From the NCBI RefSeq assembly GCF_013389455.1, contig NZ_CP058278.1:2170001-2234000 (forward strand): a stretch of 64,000 nucleotides of DNA. The letters run 5' to 3'. The notes under the pieces are model-generated. The model worked only from the letters and a program-made list of their open reading frames with translations, was not told where the DNA came from and did no database searches. Positions within the stretch are counted from its first letter, which is position 1. The number at the start of each line of letters is the position of its first letter. Shown in pieces: positions 26,884 to 34,998 of this stretch. Made by a program: the position numbers and the translations under genes. Source of the stretch: Flavobacterium inviolabile (lineage in GTDB: Bacteria > Bacteroidota > Bacteroidia > Flavobacteriales > Flavobacteriaceae).

Positions 26884-27679
26884 TATGGAGGAATTCTTTC
26901 AGAAGAATGTAAACGGCCATAATTAAAACAAACCATCCAAAACCTTTTTTAAGCTGTGTTTCGTTAATATATTTATTTAAAAATATGCCTGCAAAGATAC
27001 CAAAAACAGACAGTAAAGTAAATGTTAAAAGAAAATTCCAGTCTACATTCAGGTTTTCCAGATCACCGGTAAAACCAATGAGGGAATTGATGGCAATGAT
27101 TAACAGGGAAGTACCAACGGCTTTCTTCATTGGGAGTCTGGCGAAAAAAACTAGGGTCGGGATGATTAAAAAACCACCGCCGGCACCCACCATCCCGATG
27201 AGTATGCCAATAAGGAATACCTGTGGAATCAGATAGCGGTAATTAATACTGCCGGAATTGCTTTCCGTATCGCATGTTGCTGCTTTTTTCCGAAGCATGG
27301 CCATGGCGGCAAAAAACATGATTACGGCAAAAAGCGCCATTAAAAAAGTGTCTTTGGATAAAGTGAAACCAGAGGTGCTGATTATCGTTTCGGGTATAGC
27401 CGGAACCAGAAACCTGCGGGTAAGAAAAACAGCAATAAATGAGGGTATGGCAAACAGGACAGCTGTTTTTACAGCTACAAGCCCTTTGAAATAATTGCGG
27501 AATGCTCCGAAGGAGGAGGTTGTTCCTACTATAAACAGGGAATAGGCTGTTGCCGTTACCGGCTGGATTCCCAGTAAGTATACTAAAACGGGTACGGTCA
27601 GTATGGAACCGCCGCCGCCGGTAAGTCCTAAAACAAGTCCGATGCAAAAAGCACCGATATAGCCGAAAAATGATTCCAT
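26879..27679 (-). CDS. TauE/SafE-family sulfite exporter
   Basis: A 266-residue membrane protein with about eight hydrophobic segments and the two glycine-rich repeats of the TauE/SafE family (GLVLGLTGGGGSILTVPVL near the start; GMVGAGGGFLIIPTLVFF in the second half). The family exports sulfite, sulfoacetate or related organosulfonates. The persulfide-dioxygenase downstream and the Crp regulator directly upstream (stop and start adjoin with no gap) point to sulfite export during sulfide or persulfide detoxification; the substrate is inferred from context. Confidence 0.87.
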   Translation of the reverse strand: MESFFGYIGAFCIGLVLGLTGGGGSILTVPVLVYLLGIQPVTATAYSLFIVGTTSSFGAFRNYFKGLVAVKTAVLFAIPSFIAVFLTRRFLVPAIPETIISTSGFTLSKDTFLMALFAVIMFFAAMAMLRKKAATCDTESNSGSINYRYLIPQVFLIGILIGMVGAGGGFLIIPTLVFFARLPMKKAVGTSLLIIAINSLIGFTGDLENLNVDWNFLLTFTLLSVFGIFAGIFLNKYINETQLKKGFGWFVLIMAVYILLKEFLHM

Positions 27680-28312
27680 TTAGAAGGTCAGAATTTCAAT
27701 TTTATTGCGGTGTAACTTAATTTTCTGCTCGTCTTCCAAATGCTTTAATAGCCGGGAAATTACAACTCTTGAGGTGTTCATTTCGGAGGCGATTTCCTGA
27801 TGGGTTGTCGCAATTTCGGTTGTGCCCAGCACTTTCGCTTTGTCGGTTATGAACTTATACAGGCGTTCGTCAAGATTCATAAAAGCAAGCGTATCGATGG
27901 CTTCCAGCATTTCCATTAACCGGATGTTGTAGCTCTCAAACACAAAGTTGCGCCAGGAAGGATATTTTACGACCCATTCCTCCATTTTGCCAATAGGGAT
28001 CAAAACCATTTCGCCGTCGGTTTCGGCTACAGCCCTGATTTTGCTTTTGTTTTTCCCCATACAGCAGGTCAGGGTCATCGCACAGGTATCGCCGCGTTCT
28101 AAAAAGTACAGCAACAGTTCATCGCCGTTAGTGTCTTCGCGCATTATTTTGATAGCACCTTTTAAAAGCAAAGGCATCCATTCAATATTTTCTCCTATCT
28201 CGATAAGATAATCGTCGGCTTTAAACTTCTTGTAACTGGAAACAGTGCTGATTTCTTCGAGCAGCTGTTCTTCAAAAATGTAGTCGTAGGATTCGAATAG
28301 GAGTGATTTCAT
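27680..28312 (-). CDS. Crp/Fnr-family transcriptional regulator
   Basis: A 210-residue regulator with an N-terminal cNMP-binding-type beta barrel (residues 20-130) and C-terminal HTH (EIATTHQEIASEMNTSRVVIS). The cyclic-nucleotide phosphate-binding arginine-serine motif is not evident. Cysteines at 77, 83 and 84 (TCAMTLTCCMGKNKS) sit in the barrel and could sense thiol or persulfide state; there is no N-terminal iron-sulfur cluster motif. It heads the operon with TauE and the persulfide dioxygenase, and two matching palindromes in the operon suggest it activates itself and the dioxygenase gene. Confidence 0.88.
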   Translation of the reverse strand: MKSLLFESYDYIFEEQLLEEISTVSSYKKFKADDYLIEIGENIEWMPLLLKGAIKIMREDTNGDELLLYFLERGDTCAMTLTCCMGKNKSKIRAVAETDGEMVLIPIGKMEEWVVKYPSWRNFVFESYNIRLMEMLEAIDTLAFMNLDERLYKFITDKAKVLGTTEIATTHQEIASEMNTSRVVISRLLKHLEDEQKIKLHRNKIEILTF

Positions 28313-28325
28313 GCCATATTTTTTG

Positions 28326-28371
28326 TAAAGGTATCTTTTTGGAATGTAATAAGTTGTAACTTTTGTTACAA
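28326..28371 (-). promoter_or_regulatory. Crp-gene promoter with Crp-type operator
   Basis: Perfect 18-bp palindrome TTGTAAC-TTTT-GTTACAA (28354-28371). Its centre is 29.5 bp upstream of the -7-like TACCTTTA (28326-28333), the same distance as at the internal promoter at 26839-26883. Confidence 0.72.
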
Positions 28372-28466
28372 GTTCGCTATTTTCTGCTAAAACGGAAATG
28401 TAGAATTCTGAAATCCGGATTGAAAAATAGGCGTTTAAATTATGTTAATTTATTAAGTATTTCGTT

Positions 28467-28495
28467 TTTGCTTCAATTTTAATGCCCTATATTTG
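28467..28495 (+). promoter_or_regulatory. Glutamate dehydrogenase promoter
   Basis: TTTG at 28467-28470, 17-bp spacer, TATATTTG at 28488-28495: a full Bacteroidota consensus promoter. The leader to the ATG is about 55 nt. Confidence 0.78.
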
Positions 28496-28557
28496 TATGC
28501 TTTTTTATATAGCAAATTAACAAACAAACAAAAATAAGTTGTAAATTATTAAATAGT

Positions 28558-29832
28558 ATGGCAACAGCACAAAAGCCGAAGGCTAGCATGTATGAAAATG
28601 TTAAGAACCAGTTTGAAAAAGCTGCTTCTGTGATGGGATTGGATGAGACTGTTAAAAAAATCCTTTCTGTTACAAATAACGAAATCGTAGTTCACTTTCC
28701 TGTGAAAATGGACAATGGAACGGTAGAAATGTTCACAGGTTACAGAGTACAACACAATAATGTTTTAGGTCCTTACAAAGGAGGTTTGCGTTACCACGCA
28801 ACTGTAGATATCGATGCTGCAAGAGCATTAGCTACCTGGATGACCTGGAAAACATCTTTAGCTGGTCTTCCTTACGGAGGTGGTAAAGGTGGTATCCAGT
28901 TAGATCCTAAAAAATATTCTACTTCAGAATTAGAGCGTATTACCCGTCGTTTTGCGTATGCATTAGGTGATAATATCGGACCTGAGCATGATATTCCTGC
29001 ACCGGACGTTAACACGACAGCTCAGATGATGGCCTGGATTGCAGATACCTATATGTCTACAAAATCACCGGCTGAGCGTTCTAAAAACCAACACGTAGTT
29101 ACAGGTAAACCTGTAGGTTCAGGAGGTTTGGAAGGAAGAGACAGAGCTACAGGATTTGGAGTAGTGGTTACTTTGGAGTCCTGGGCAAAATTGAGAGGAA
29201 CTTCTTTAGAAGGGAAAAAATATATTGTTCAGGGATTTGGTAACGTAGGGTACTGGGCTGCACACTTTATGAACAAAAACGGAGCAATCCTTGTTGGTGT
29301 TCAGGATGCAACCGGAACAATCTATAACCCGGAAGGAATCGATCCGGAAGCTTTATTGCGTTTCCAGGCAGACAACAATACAATTTCCGGTTACAAAGGA
29401 ACTCAGGATTATAAAGCAGAAGATTTCTTCGGAATTGACTGTGATATCATTATCCCGGCTGCTTTAGGAAACCAGATTACTGTTGAAAATGCAGATACAA
29501 TCAAAGCTCAGGTAATTGCTGAAGGTGCTAACGGACCAACAGATACTGACGGAGAAGCAATCTTATTAGCAAAAGGTATTGAAATCATCCCGGACATCCT
29601 ATGTAATTCAGGAGGTGTTATCGGAAGTTATTTCGAGTGGTTACAAAACCGTAACGGAGAAATCTGGACTATGGATGACGTAATCATCAAATTAAGAAAG
29701 AAACTGGAAGATGCTTTCAACAAAGTAGTTTTAACAGGAAGTCAGTACAAAACCGACTGGAGAACTGCAGCTTACATTCAAGCGTTAGCGCGTATTGAAA
29801 TGGCTTACAAACAAAGAGGTATTTTCCCTTAA
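28558..29832 (+). CDS. gdhA: Glu/Leu/Phe/Val-type glutamate dehydrogenase
   Basis: A 424-residue dehydrogenase that interconverts glutamate with 2-oxoglutarate and ammonia. The N-terminal substrate domain has PYKGGLRYH and the catalytic-lysine motif LPYGGGKGGIQLDP; the C-terminal Rossmann domain has VQGFGNVGYWAAHFM, followed by an acidic VGVQDATG that hints at NAD preference. The length fits the hexameric short GDH class (GudB/RocG-like), usually catabolic. Codon use is strongly biased to few codons, as in highly expressed genes, and the promoter is near consensus. It ends in a terminator shared with the DUF423 gene. Confidence 0.92.
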   Translation: MATAQKPKASMYENVKNQFEKAASVMGLDETVKKILSVTNNEIVVHFPVKMDNGTVEMFTGYRVQHNNVLGPYKGGLRYHATVDIDAARALATWMTWKTSLAGLPYGGGKGGIQLDPKKYSTSELERITRRFAYALGDNIGPEHDIPAPDVNTTAQMMAWIADTYMSTKSPAERSKNQHVVTGKPVGSGGLEGRDRATGFGVVVTLESWAKLRGTSLEGKKYIVQGFGNVGYWAAHFMNKNGAILVGVQDATGTIYNPEGIDPEALLRFQADNNTISGYKGTQDYKAEDFFGIDCDIIIPAALGNQITVENADTIKAQVIAEGANGPTDTDGEAILLAKGIEIIPDILCNSGGVIGSYFEWLQNRNGEIWTMDDVIIKLRKKLEDAFNKVVLTGSQYKTDWRTAAYIQALARIEMAYKQRGIFP

Positions 29833-29852
29833 TCGGGTAGAAATAATACAGA

Positions 29853-29883
29853 AAAAGCCACTCGGAAGAGTGGCTTTTTTTAT
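29853..29883. terminator. Bidirectional terminator, gdh / DUF423
   Basis: AAAAGCCACTC-ggaa-GAGTGGCTTTT hairpin with T-tracts on both strands. Confidence 0.88.
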
Positions 29884-29900
29884 GGTTATTATGTATTATT

Positions 29901-30278
29901 TTAAACCACCTTGGAAATGGCCAGGAAAAACCAGCCCAAAAACAGCAACATACCGCCAAGGGGTGTTATTGGTCCCAGGAATTTCAGCTTTTTACCGCCA
30001 ATGCTGCTCAGGCACAAACCGTATATGCTGAATGAAAATAAAAAAGTACCGGCGATAAAAAAGAATGCCGTTAACGATTCGGTAGTTTTGGTGAAAGCAA
30101 AAAACTGACTGATGAAAACCAATGCCAGTGCATGATACATTTGGTATTTTACTCCGGTTTCAAAATTTTTCAGGGTTTCCGTGTTCATTTTCTTTTTGAG
30201 GATATGGGCGCCAAAAGCACCAAAAATGACAGCAAGACCTCCATAACAAGCGCCTATTGTTAGTACGGTATCTTTCAT
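29901..30278 (-). CDS. DUF423 family membrane protein
   Basis: A 125-residue inner-membrane protein with about four hydrophobic helices and the DUF423 (YgdD/TMEM256) signature GAFGAHILKKKM near residue 20. A second conserved element, ITPLGGMLLFLGW, lies near the C-terminus. The family is widespread and its role is unknown. It stands alone between gdh and a divergent hypothetical gene. Confidence 0.88.
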   Translation of the reverse strand: MKDTVLTIGACYGGLAVIFGAFGAHILKKKMNTETLKNFETGVKYQMYHALALVFISQFFAFTKTTESLTAFFFIAGTFLFSFSIYGLCLSSIGGKKLKFLGPITPLGGMLLFLGWFFLAISKVV

Positions 30279-30377
30279 AAAATAAATTTTTGGGGATTAA
30301 AAATATAATGTAATTACTACAAATATACTATTCTTCAGGTAAATCATAGTATAATAAAATCCTAAAAAGGCATTTCT

Positions 30378-30385
30378 TATCTTTG
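30378..30385 (+). promoter_or_regulatory. -7 element with leaderless start
   Basis: TATCTTTG, a perfect TANNTTTG match, ends five bases before the A of the ATG at 30390. The mRNA would start at the start codon. Confidence 0.6.
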
Positions 30386-30389
30386 CAGC

Positions 30390-30938
30390 ATGAATGGGAA
30401 ATCATATAATAAAACCAATTTTTTTAAACACACTTTCTGCATTTTTACTGAAGTAGCTCCAAATGAGGTAAGCGCTATACAGACGAATTATAAAAGTAAA
30501 TCGGGCAGTAGCTATTATTTTACGGAAGAAGGTGTTTACCGCTATTCCAATCATTGGGGAAGAGCCGCAAATTGCCGATGGCGTTTGCTGCCTTTAGCCA
30601 CGACTGACGGAACACGGGAGCGTATCGGGTATGCAAAATGGAGTGATTTCTATCCCAATAATGATTCGGATAATTTGTTTTATATAACTGTCGATTTTAC
30701 AAGCGGAGCGGCTGTTTTTGAACACAAATCCAATCCTTTATATGATGGTAAGGCAGTATTGCGCAATGCTGCCGAAACCACAAAATACATGCAGCAGATC
30801 CGGAAGTTATTTGAAAGTGAAGCCTGGGCAAAATACCTGGAATATGAAGATCTGGATGCTCTTCGGGAAACCATTATTAACGAACTGCTGACCACTAATA
30901 AAACACTACAGCAAATAAAAAGCAGATTACTGATATGA
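30390..30938 (+). CDS. Conserved hypothetical protein
   Basis: A 182-residue soluble protein without signal or membrane segments. The first two thirds are beta-rich and aromatic (SYYFTEEGVYRYSNHWGRAA, then NCRWRLLP; YAKWSDFYPNNDSDNLFYI), the last third helical (EAWAKYLEYEDLDALRETII). It resembles unnamed proteins of Flavobacteriaceae; no domain or catalytic motif is recognised. Its stop overlaps the start of the next small gene as ATGA, so it heads a small operon with the 44-residue gene and the YchJ gene. Confidence 0.7.
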   Translation: MNGKSYNKTNFFKHTFCIFTEVAPNEVSAIQTNYKSKSGSSYYFTEEGVYRYSNHWGRAANCRWRLLPLATTDGTRERIGYAKWSDFYPNNDSDNLFYITVDFTSGAAVFEHKSNPLYDGKAVLRNAAETTKYMQQIRKLFESEAWAKYLEYEDLDALRETIINELLTTNKTLQQIKSRLLI

Positions 30939-31069
30939 GCCGTCAAAACGAGGAAAACAGAAAAAAGCACAGTAAAAAGATCCAGCATAAAAAGGTAAAA
31001 GAACAAAATGCTGCACAGTTGCGAAAAGAGAAATTAAAAGAAATATTAAAAAAAATCCAATCCGAATAA
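30935..31069 (+). CDS. Small lysine-rich protein
   Basis: A 44-residue, highly charged protein (MSRQNEENRKKHSKKIQHKK, then KVKEQNAAQLRKEKLKEIL), predicted to be one long helix and probably able to bind RNA or other acid partners; that is inference. Its ATG overlaps the stop of the preceding gene by four bases (ATGA), which supports coupled translation, and it ends 2 bp before the YchJ start. The tight spacing on both sides is the main reason to call it a gene. Confidence 0.55.
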   Translation: MSRQNEENRKKHSKKIQHKKVKEQNAAQLRKEKLKEILKKIQSE

Positions 31070-31071
31070 TC

Positions 31072-31449
31072 ATGACCGAAAAATGTTATTGCTGTTCCGG
31101 CCTGCTTTTCCGGGATTGCTGCGAACCGTATGTAAAAGGTATTAAAAAGGCTCCCACAGCCGAAGCACTGATGCGGTCCCGGTATTCGGCTTATGCAGTG
31201 CATGCAGTTGACTATTTACTGGCTACAACGCATATTTCCCGGCGAAAATACCATTCTAAAAAGGACATACAGCAATGGGCTGTTTCGAACCAGTGGCTGA
31301 AATTGGAAATAATTAAAGCAACGGAAAATACGGTGGAGTTTAAAGCTTACTTTTTAGATGCGTTGTTACAGCCCCAGGTACATCATGAAAAATCGACTTT
31401 TAAGCAGCAAAACGGAAGCTGGTTTTATGTGGACGGGAAGTTCTATTAA
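31072..31449 (+). CDS. YchJ-family SEC-C motif protein
   Basis: A 125-residue protein with an N-terminal SEC-C zinc-binding motif (CYCCSGLLFRDCCEPYV) followed by an NTF2-like domain (ALMRSRYSAYAVHAVDYLL, KEIQQW-like region, HHEKSTFKQQNGSWFYVDG). This is the UPF0225/YchJ family, which is widely conserved with no firm function. The SEC-C motif is like the SecB/ribosome-binding tail of SecA. It is the third gene of a compact operon. Confidence 0.88.
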   Translation: MTEKCYCCSGLLFRDCCEPYVKGIKKAPTAEALMRSRYSAYAVHAVDYLLATTHISRRKYHSKKDIQQWAVSNQWLKLEIIKATENTVEFKAYFLDALLQPQVHHEKSTFKQQNGSWFYVDGKFY

Positions 31450-31482
31450 TAATCTCCCGGTATACTGCCTAAGTACTCGCTG

Positions 31483-32226
31483 TTAAACAAAGGTTTCGAA
31501 CAGTCTTTTATTCAGTATTTGCTGTGTTACAAATTTTCCGTTCAGAAAAACACTGTGAATTGTAAAAGGGACAAAATGGTTTTGTGCCTGTTCCCGCGTT
31601 GTTATTTTGTGAATTGTAATGGGGTAACCTTTTTCCAGGGCAGCGTTTTTTGTTTCTTCATTTACATAATATTCCGTAAACGGACAGGCATTAGTATAAT
31701 ATACCGCAATGCCTTTTGAAGTGTCGCATTCCCCTTTTTTGCAGCAGTCTTTAAATTTTGGAATTGCTGCGTTTTCCCGTAATGGTTTGTACCAGAGCTC
31801 AAAATAGGGAAGTGCCGTATCGGCCAATAGAAATCCCTGTTTTGCAAAGAATTTTTTGTCGGACATATACGGTTGTTTTTTTGCAGCGGTAATGACCATA
31901 ATGCCATCCTTGTCCTTACTGTCGTTGACACATTCCTGAAATAATGCTTTACCGTATCCCTGGCCTTTAAACTGACCGGAAACCCAGAAACAGTTGATCA
32001 GCATATAATTTGGCGCGTGAACAGGAGCCCAGGCTTTTTCTGCCGGGACATATTCAATAAAAACTTTACCGCTCACATCGAGTTTCTTAAAAATATAGCC
32101 CTCTTTAAACTGCGAAGTGAGCCATTCTTTCTTTGCCGCATAGCCGCTGGATAATTTCTTATCACTAATGGCGCAGCAAATGTGCTCTTTGGAAATATTT
32201 TCGGCTGTGAGGGTAATGATATTCAT
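31483..32226 (-). CDS. GNAT acetyltransferase with YoaP-like C-terminal domain
   Basis: A 247-residue two-domain protein. The N-terminal half is a GNAT fold with the acetyl-CoA-binding segment GQFKGQGYGKALFQE; the C-terminal part (about 175-245; YYTNACPFTEYYVNEETKNA, then HSVFLNGKF) matches the YoaP-like domain, a thioredoxin-related fold with a lone cysteine. The substrate is unknown. The ATG lies 2 bp after the stop of the beta-lactamase gene, so the two are cotranscribed. Acetylation of a drug or a stress metabolite is possible but not shown. Confidence 0.82.
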   Translation of the reverse strand: MNIITLTAENISKEHICCAISDKKLSSGYAAKKEWLTSQFKEGYIFKKLDVSGKVFIEYVPAEKAWAPVHAPNYMLINCFWVSGQFKGQGYGKALFQECVNDSKDKDGIMVITAAKKQPYMSDKKFFAKQGFLLADTALPYFELWYKPLRENAAIPKFKDCCKKGECDTSKGIAVYYTNACPFTEYYVNEETKNAALEKGYPITIHKITTREQAQNHFVPFTIHSVFLNGKFVTQQILNKRLFETFV

Positions 32227-32228
32227 GA

Positions 32229-33122
32229 CTACTTGATTGAAAAATAGTCAAAGGCTGCTTTTGAAATTGCGGCAATGATCTTGTTGTTAGTGGTGTCACT
32301 TTCCATGGAATCACTAACAAAAACGGCTATGGCAAATGCCTGTCCGCCGGGAAGGTATACAATCCCGATGTCGTTTTCGGCGGCTTTAAGCCCGGTTTCT
32401 TTCCGGAAGGAACTTCCGGTTTTGTGTGCCACAACTACGTTTTGAGGCAACAGCCCTTTTATTTTATCCGGTCCGGTTTTGGTTCCCTGTAACACGTTTA
32501 ACAGGTAGTCATAGGATGTTGGCGATAACACCTGAAGCTGGTAAAACTTCTTAAGTAGTAAAACCGCAGCAAACGGAGTGGTCGTATTCAGGTATTGGTT
32601 TTCCCATTTTTCATGCATTTCGGCTTCCGTTGCCTGAATACTGGTATTCGGGATTTTCAGGCTTTTGATGTAACGGTCCACCTTTTTAGTACCGCCAGCC
32701 AGGCGAAACAGTATGTCGCAGGCATTATTGTCGCTTAAAGAGACCGTATAGCTGATCAGTTCACTCAATTTGATATTGATATTGCCATAAGGATAATTCT
32801 CCCGTAACGGGCTATGCGTGTTTTCCAGTAAATCCGATTTTTTTACGAATATTTCCTGATCCAGCCTTAATTTTCCTTTATCAACCTGGTGTAAAATGGC
32901 CAATGCCAAATGGAATTTATACACACTCATGGTCGGGAAATGATGCGTATTGTTAATCGTTAGCGTATCGTTATTGGTCAGGTTATAGATGCCTACACCC
33001 ACAGTAGCTTTTTTGTCTTTAATAATCTCATTGATCTGAGCCCTTAAGTTAGTTGTCTGAGCGGAAGTGTTCAGGGCAAGTGATAAGGTAAGGAGGATGG
33101 TAAAGCGCTTGCGGAGATTCAT
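32229..33122 (-). CDS. Class A beta-lactamase, subclass A2
   Basis: A 297-residue secreted serine beta-lactamase. After a signal peptide ending SAQ, all active-site motifs fall at their standard numbers: S66-V-Y-K69 (family S70-x-x-K), S130-D-N132, E166 in the omega loop and K234-T-G236. The overall form fits subclass A2, typical of Bacteroidota (CepA, CfxA, PER, VEB, CME relatives). It would hydrolyse penicillins and often cephalosporins; the spectrum cannot be read from this sequence. No insertion element or integron is nearby, so it is probably an intrinsic chromosomal gene. It is the first gene of an operon with the GNAT protein. Confidence 0.92.
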   Translation of the reverse strand: MNLRKRFTILLTLSLALNTSAQTTNLRAQINEIIKDKKATVGVGIYNLTNNDTLTINNTHHFPTMSVYKFHLALAILHQVDKGKLRLDQEIFVKKSDLLENTHSPLRENYPYGNINIKLSELISYTVSLSDNNACDILFRLAGGTKKVDRYIKSLKIPNTSIQATEAEMHEKWENQYLNTTTPFAAVLLLKKFYQLQVLSPTSYDYLLNVLQGTKTGPDKIKGLLPQNVVVAHKTGSSFRKETGLKAAENDIGIVYLPGGQAFAIAVFVSDSMESDTTNNKIIAAISKAAFDYFSIK

Positions 33123-33164
33123 TGGAATGGCGTATTTGGGATGTGTAAAGTATCAAATTTACAA

Positions 33165-34346
33165 TTATTTATTCTGTTTTTTTAATGTCAGCAGCCAAAA
33201 AATAAGCGCAATACTGCTAAATCCGGCTCCTAAAAGGCAAACGCCGCTCCAGCCGGATTTATTGTACACCTGCGTGGAGAGCAGGGCGCCGATACCGCTT
33301 CCGATGGAATAAAAAATCATATAAGCCGCTATTGTACGACTTACGGCTTGCGGCAATGCTTTGTACAGTATGGACTGGTTGGTTACATGTACTGCCTGTA
33401 CAGCGTAGTCCAGCAGGATAATACCGGTAATGAGGAGGAGGATGTTATTGTACAGATAGCTCATAATCAGCCAGGATAGTATCAGGACAGCAAGCGCTAT
33501 TCCGGTAGTTTGTTGTGCCCGCCCGCGATCGGCTAGTTTTCCGGCTCGGGCAGCACTTAACGAACCGATCACTCCCAGCAATCCAAATAATCCGATTTCT
33601 GTAGCCGAAAAAGAAAACGGAGTGGTGCTCAGTGGTAAGACCAGCGACGTCCATAAGGTGCTGAAAGAGGCAAACAGGAATAAGGCAATTACCGAACGTT
33701 TCAGCATTATTGGTTCGTCTTTGAAAAGCGTGAAAAGGGAGTGCAGCAGTTTGCGATAGCTGGTATCGGATTTAGGATAATCCTGTTTTGGGAGTTGGTA
33801 GCACAAAAATACGGTAATCAGGGTGGTTGCTGAGGCCGAGACGGTGTACACGGAACGCCATCCGGAAACATCTGCCAGGAATCCGGCCGCAGTTCTGGCT
33901 AATAAGATCCCTATAACAATACCGCTTGTGACCAGACCGACAACACGGCCGTTTTGTGAAGGTGTTGCTAATGATGCAGCATAGGCGACTATGGTTTGAG
34001 CAACAGTGGCCGATAGTCCCAGAACAAGCAAAGCACCCATAAAAACAAACTGATGGGAGGTAAAGCTGATTATCAGCAGCATTACTATGGAGATGAAAAA
34101 CTGCGACAGGATTAGTTTCCGCCTGTTCAGTATGTCGCCCAACGGTACGATAAAAAATAATCCGAGGCCATAGCCAATCTGTGTAAGGGTTACGATTTGT
34201 CCGATGCTGTGCTCTTTTATTTTGAAGTCCAATGCGATGAGGTGCAACAGGGGTTGGGCAAAATAGACATTGGCAACGGCAAGCCCGCTGGCAATTGCAA
34301 ATAAAAATACAGTGCAGGCGGTTAGCGGTGTGTTGTTTTCTGGCAT
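33165..34346 (-). CDS. MFS transporter
   Basis: A 393-residue major facilitator with twelve predicted helices. Loop 2-3 carries the MFS motif PLGDILNRRKLI, and a second copy (GKLADRGRAQQ) occurs after helix 8. It belongs to the drug/sugar efflux group (YnfM/YdhP-like in form). It lies 50 bp downstream of a tetR gene, and the same operator occurs before both, so it is probably the efflux pump controlled by that repressor. The exported compound is unknown. Confidence 0.88.
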   Translation of the reverse strand: MPENNTPLTACTVFLFAIASGLAVANVYFAQPLLHLIALDFKIKEHSIGQIVTLTQIGYGLGLFFIVPLGDILNRRKLILSQFFISIVMLLIISFTSHQFVFMGALLVLGLSATVAQTIVAYAASLATPSQNGRVVGLVTSGIVIGILLARTAAGFLADVSGWRSVYTVSASATTLITVFLCYQLPKQDYPKSDTSYRKLLHSLFTLFKDEPIMLKRSVIALFLFASFSTLWTSLVLPLSTTPFSFSATEIGLFGLLGVIGSLSAARAGKLADRGRAQQTTGIALAVLILSWLIMSYLYNNILLLITGIILLDYAVQAVHVTNQSILYKALPQAVSRTIAAYMIFYSIGSGIGALLSTQVYNKSGWSGVCLLGAGFSSIALIFWLLTLKKQNK

Positions 34347-34364
34347 AGGGATATTATTTTATTT

Positions 34365-34380
34365 TGTACTAATCGGTACA
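34365..34380. promoter_or_regulatory. TetR operator before the MFS gene
   Basis: TGTACTAATCGGTACA, an imperfect palindrome (TGTAC/GTACA arms), 18 bp before the MFS ATG. It matches the site at 35013-35028 in 14 of 16 bases. Confidence 0.7.
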
Positions 34381-34396
34381 GAATTGGTTAAAAAAA

Positions 34397-34981
34397 TTAG
34401 TCTAAAATGCCAAGCTGCATTTCAATAAGTCCGGAGAGTGCTTTGGGATCCGGATACAGGCGTCTGCTGATACCCAATCCGTTCCAGGTGGTTATTAAAT
34501 AACGGGCGAGCAGATGGGAATCGTCTTTAGACTGCATCTGGCCTGCGGCCTGTGCCTGTTCAATGGTAAGCTGAAAAACGGTTTCAAGTTCCTTTAAATG
34601 CCGGGCGGCAATTTGCATTATTTGCGCATCGTTATTGGAAAATTCGGCAAGGGTGTTACCGAAAATACAACCTTTCAGATTGGTTGCTTTTGGTGCTTTT
34701 GCAATACTGCGGAACAGTTTTTTGATTTCTTCAACCGGAGCCAGGCTTTTGGCGATATTGTCTTTTAAGGTATTCAGTTCTTTTTGACTGACCTTTTCCA
34801 ATACTTTTTCATAAAGTTCCTTTTTGCCGCCTTTAAAAGCTAAATAAAAGCTGCCTTTGCCAATGCCCATTGCCCGGAGCAGATCTTCCGTTGAGGTAAT
34901 TTCATAGCCTTGTGACCAAAACAGGTCGGCAGCCTTCTCGATTACCGCCTCGTTGTCGAATATTTTAGGTCTTCCGGACAT
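34397..34981 (-). CDS. TetR/AcrR-family repressor
   Basis: A 194-residue repressor with a TetR HTH in residues 10-55 (ADLFWSQGYEITSTEDLLRA, then GIGKGSFYLAFKGGK) and a C-terminal ligand domain with CIFGNTLAEFS, typical of the AcrR/YxaF branch. It precedes the MFS gene on the same strand. The two copies of its likely operator (before itself and before the pump) indicate autorepression and pump repression, relieved by a transported ligand. Confidence 0.9.
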   Translation of the reverse strand: MSGRPKIFDNEAVIEKAADLFWSQGYEITSTEDLLRAMGIGKGSFYLAFKGGKKELYEKVLEKVSQKELNTLKDNIAKSLAPVEEIKKLFRSIAKAPKATNLKGCIFGNTLAEFSNNDAQIMQIAARHLKELETVFQLTIEQAQAAGQMQSKDDSHLLARYLITTWNGLGISRRLYPDPKALSGLIEMQLGILD

Positions 34982-34998
34982 GCTAGTTTATTTGAGGG

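Noticed and set aside
32229..34981. Beta-lactamase, MFS pump and TetR as a mobile resistance island
   Set aside because: No integrase, transposase or flanking repeats were found and composition matches the rest of the chromosome, so intrinsic genes are more likely.
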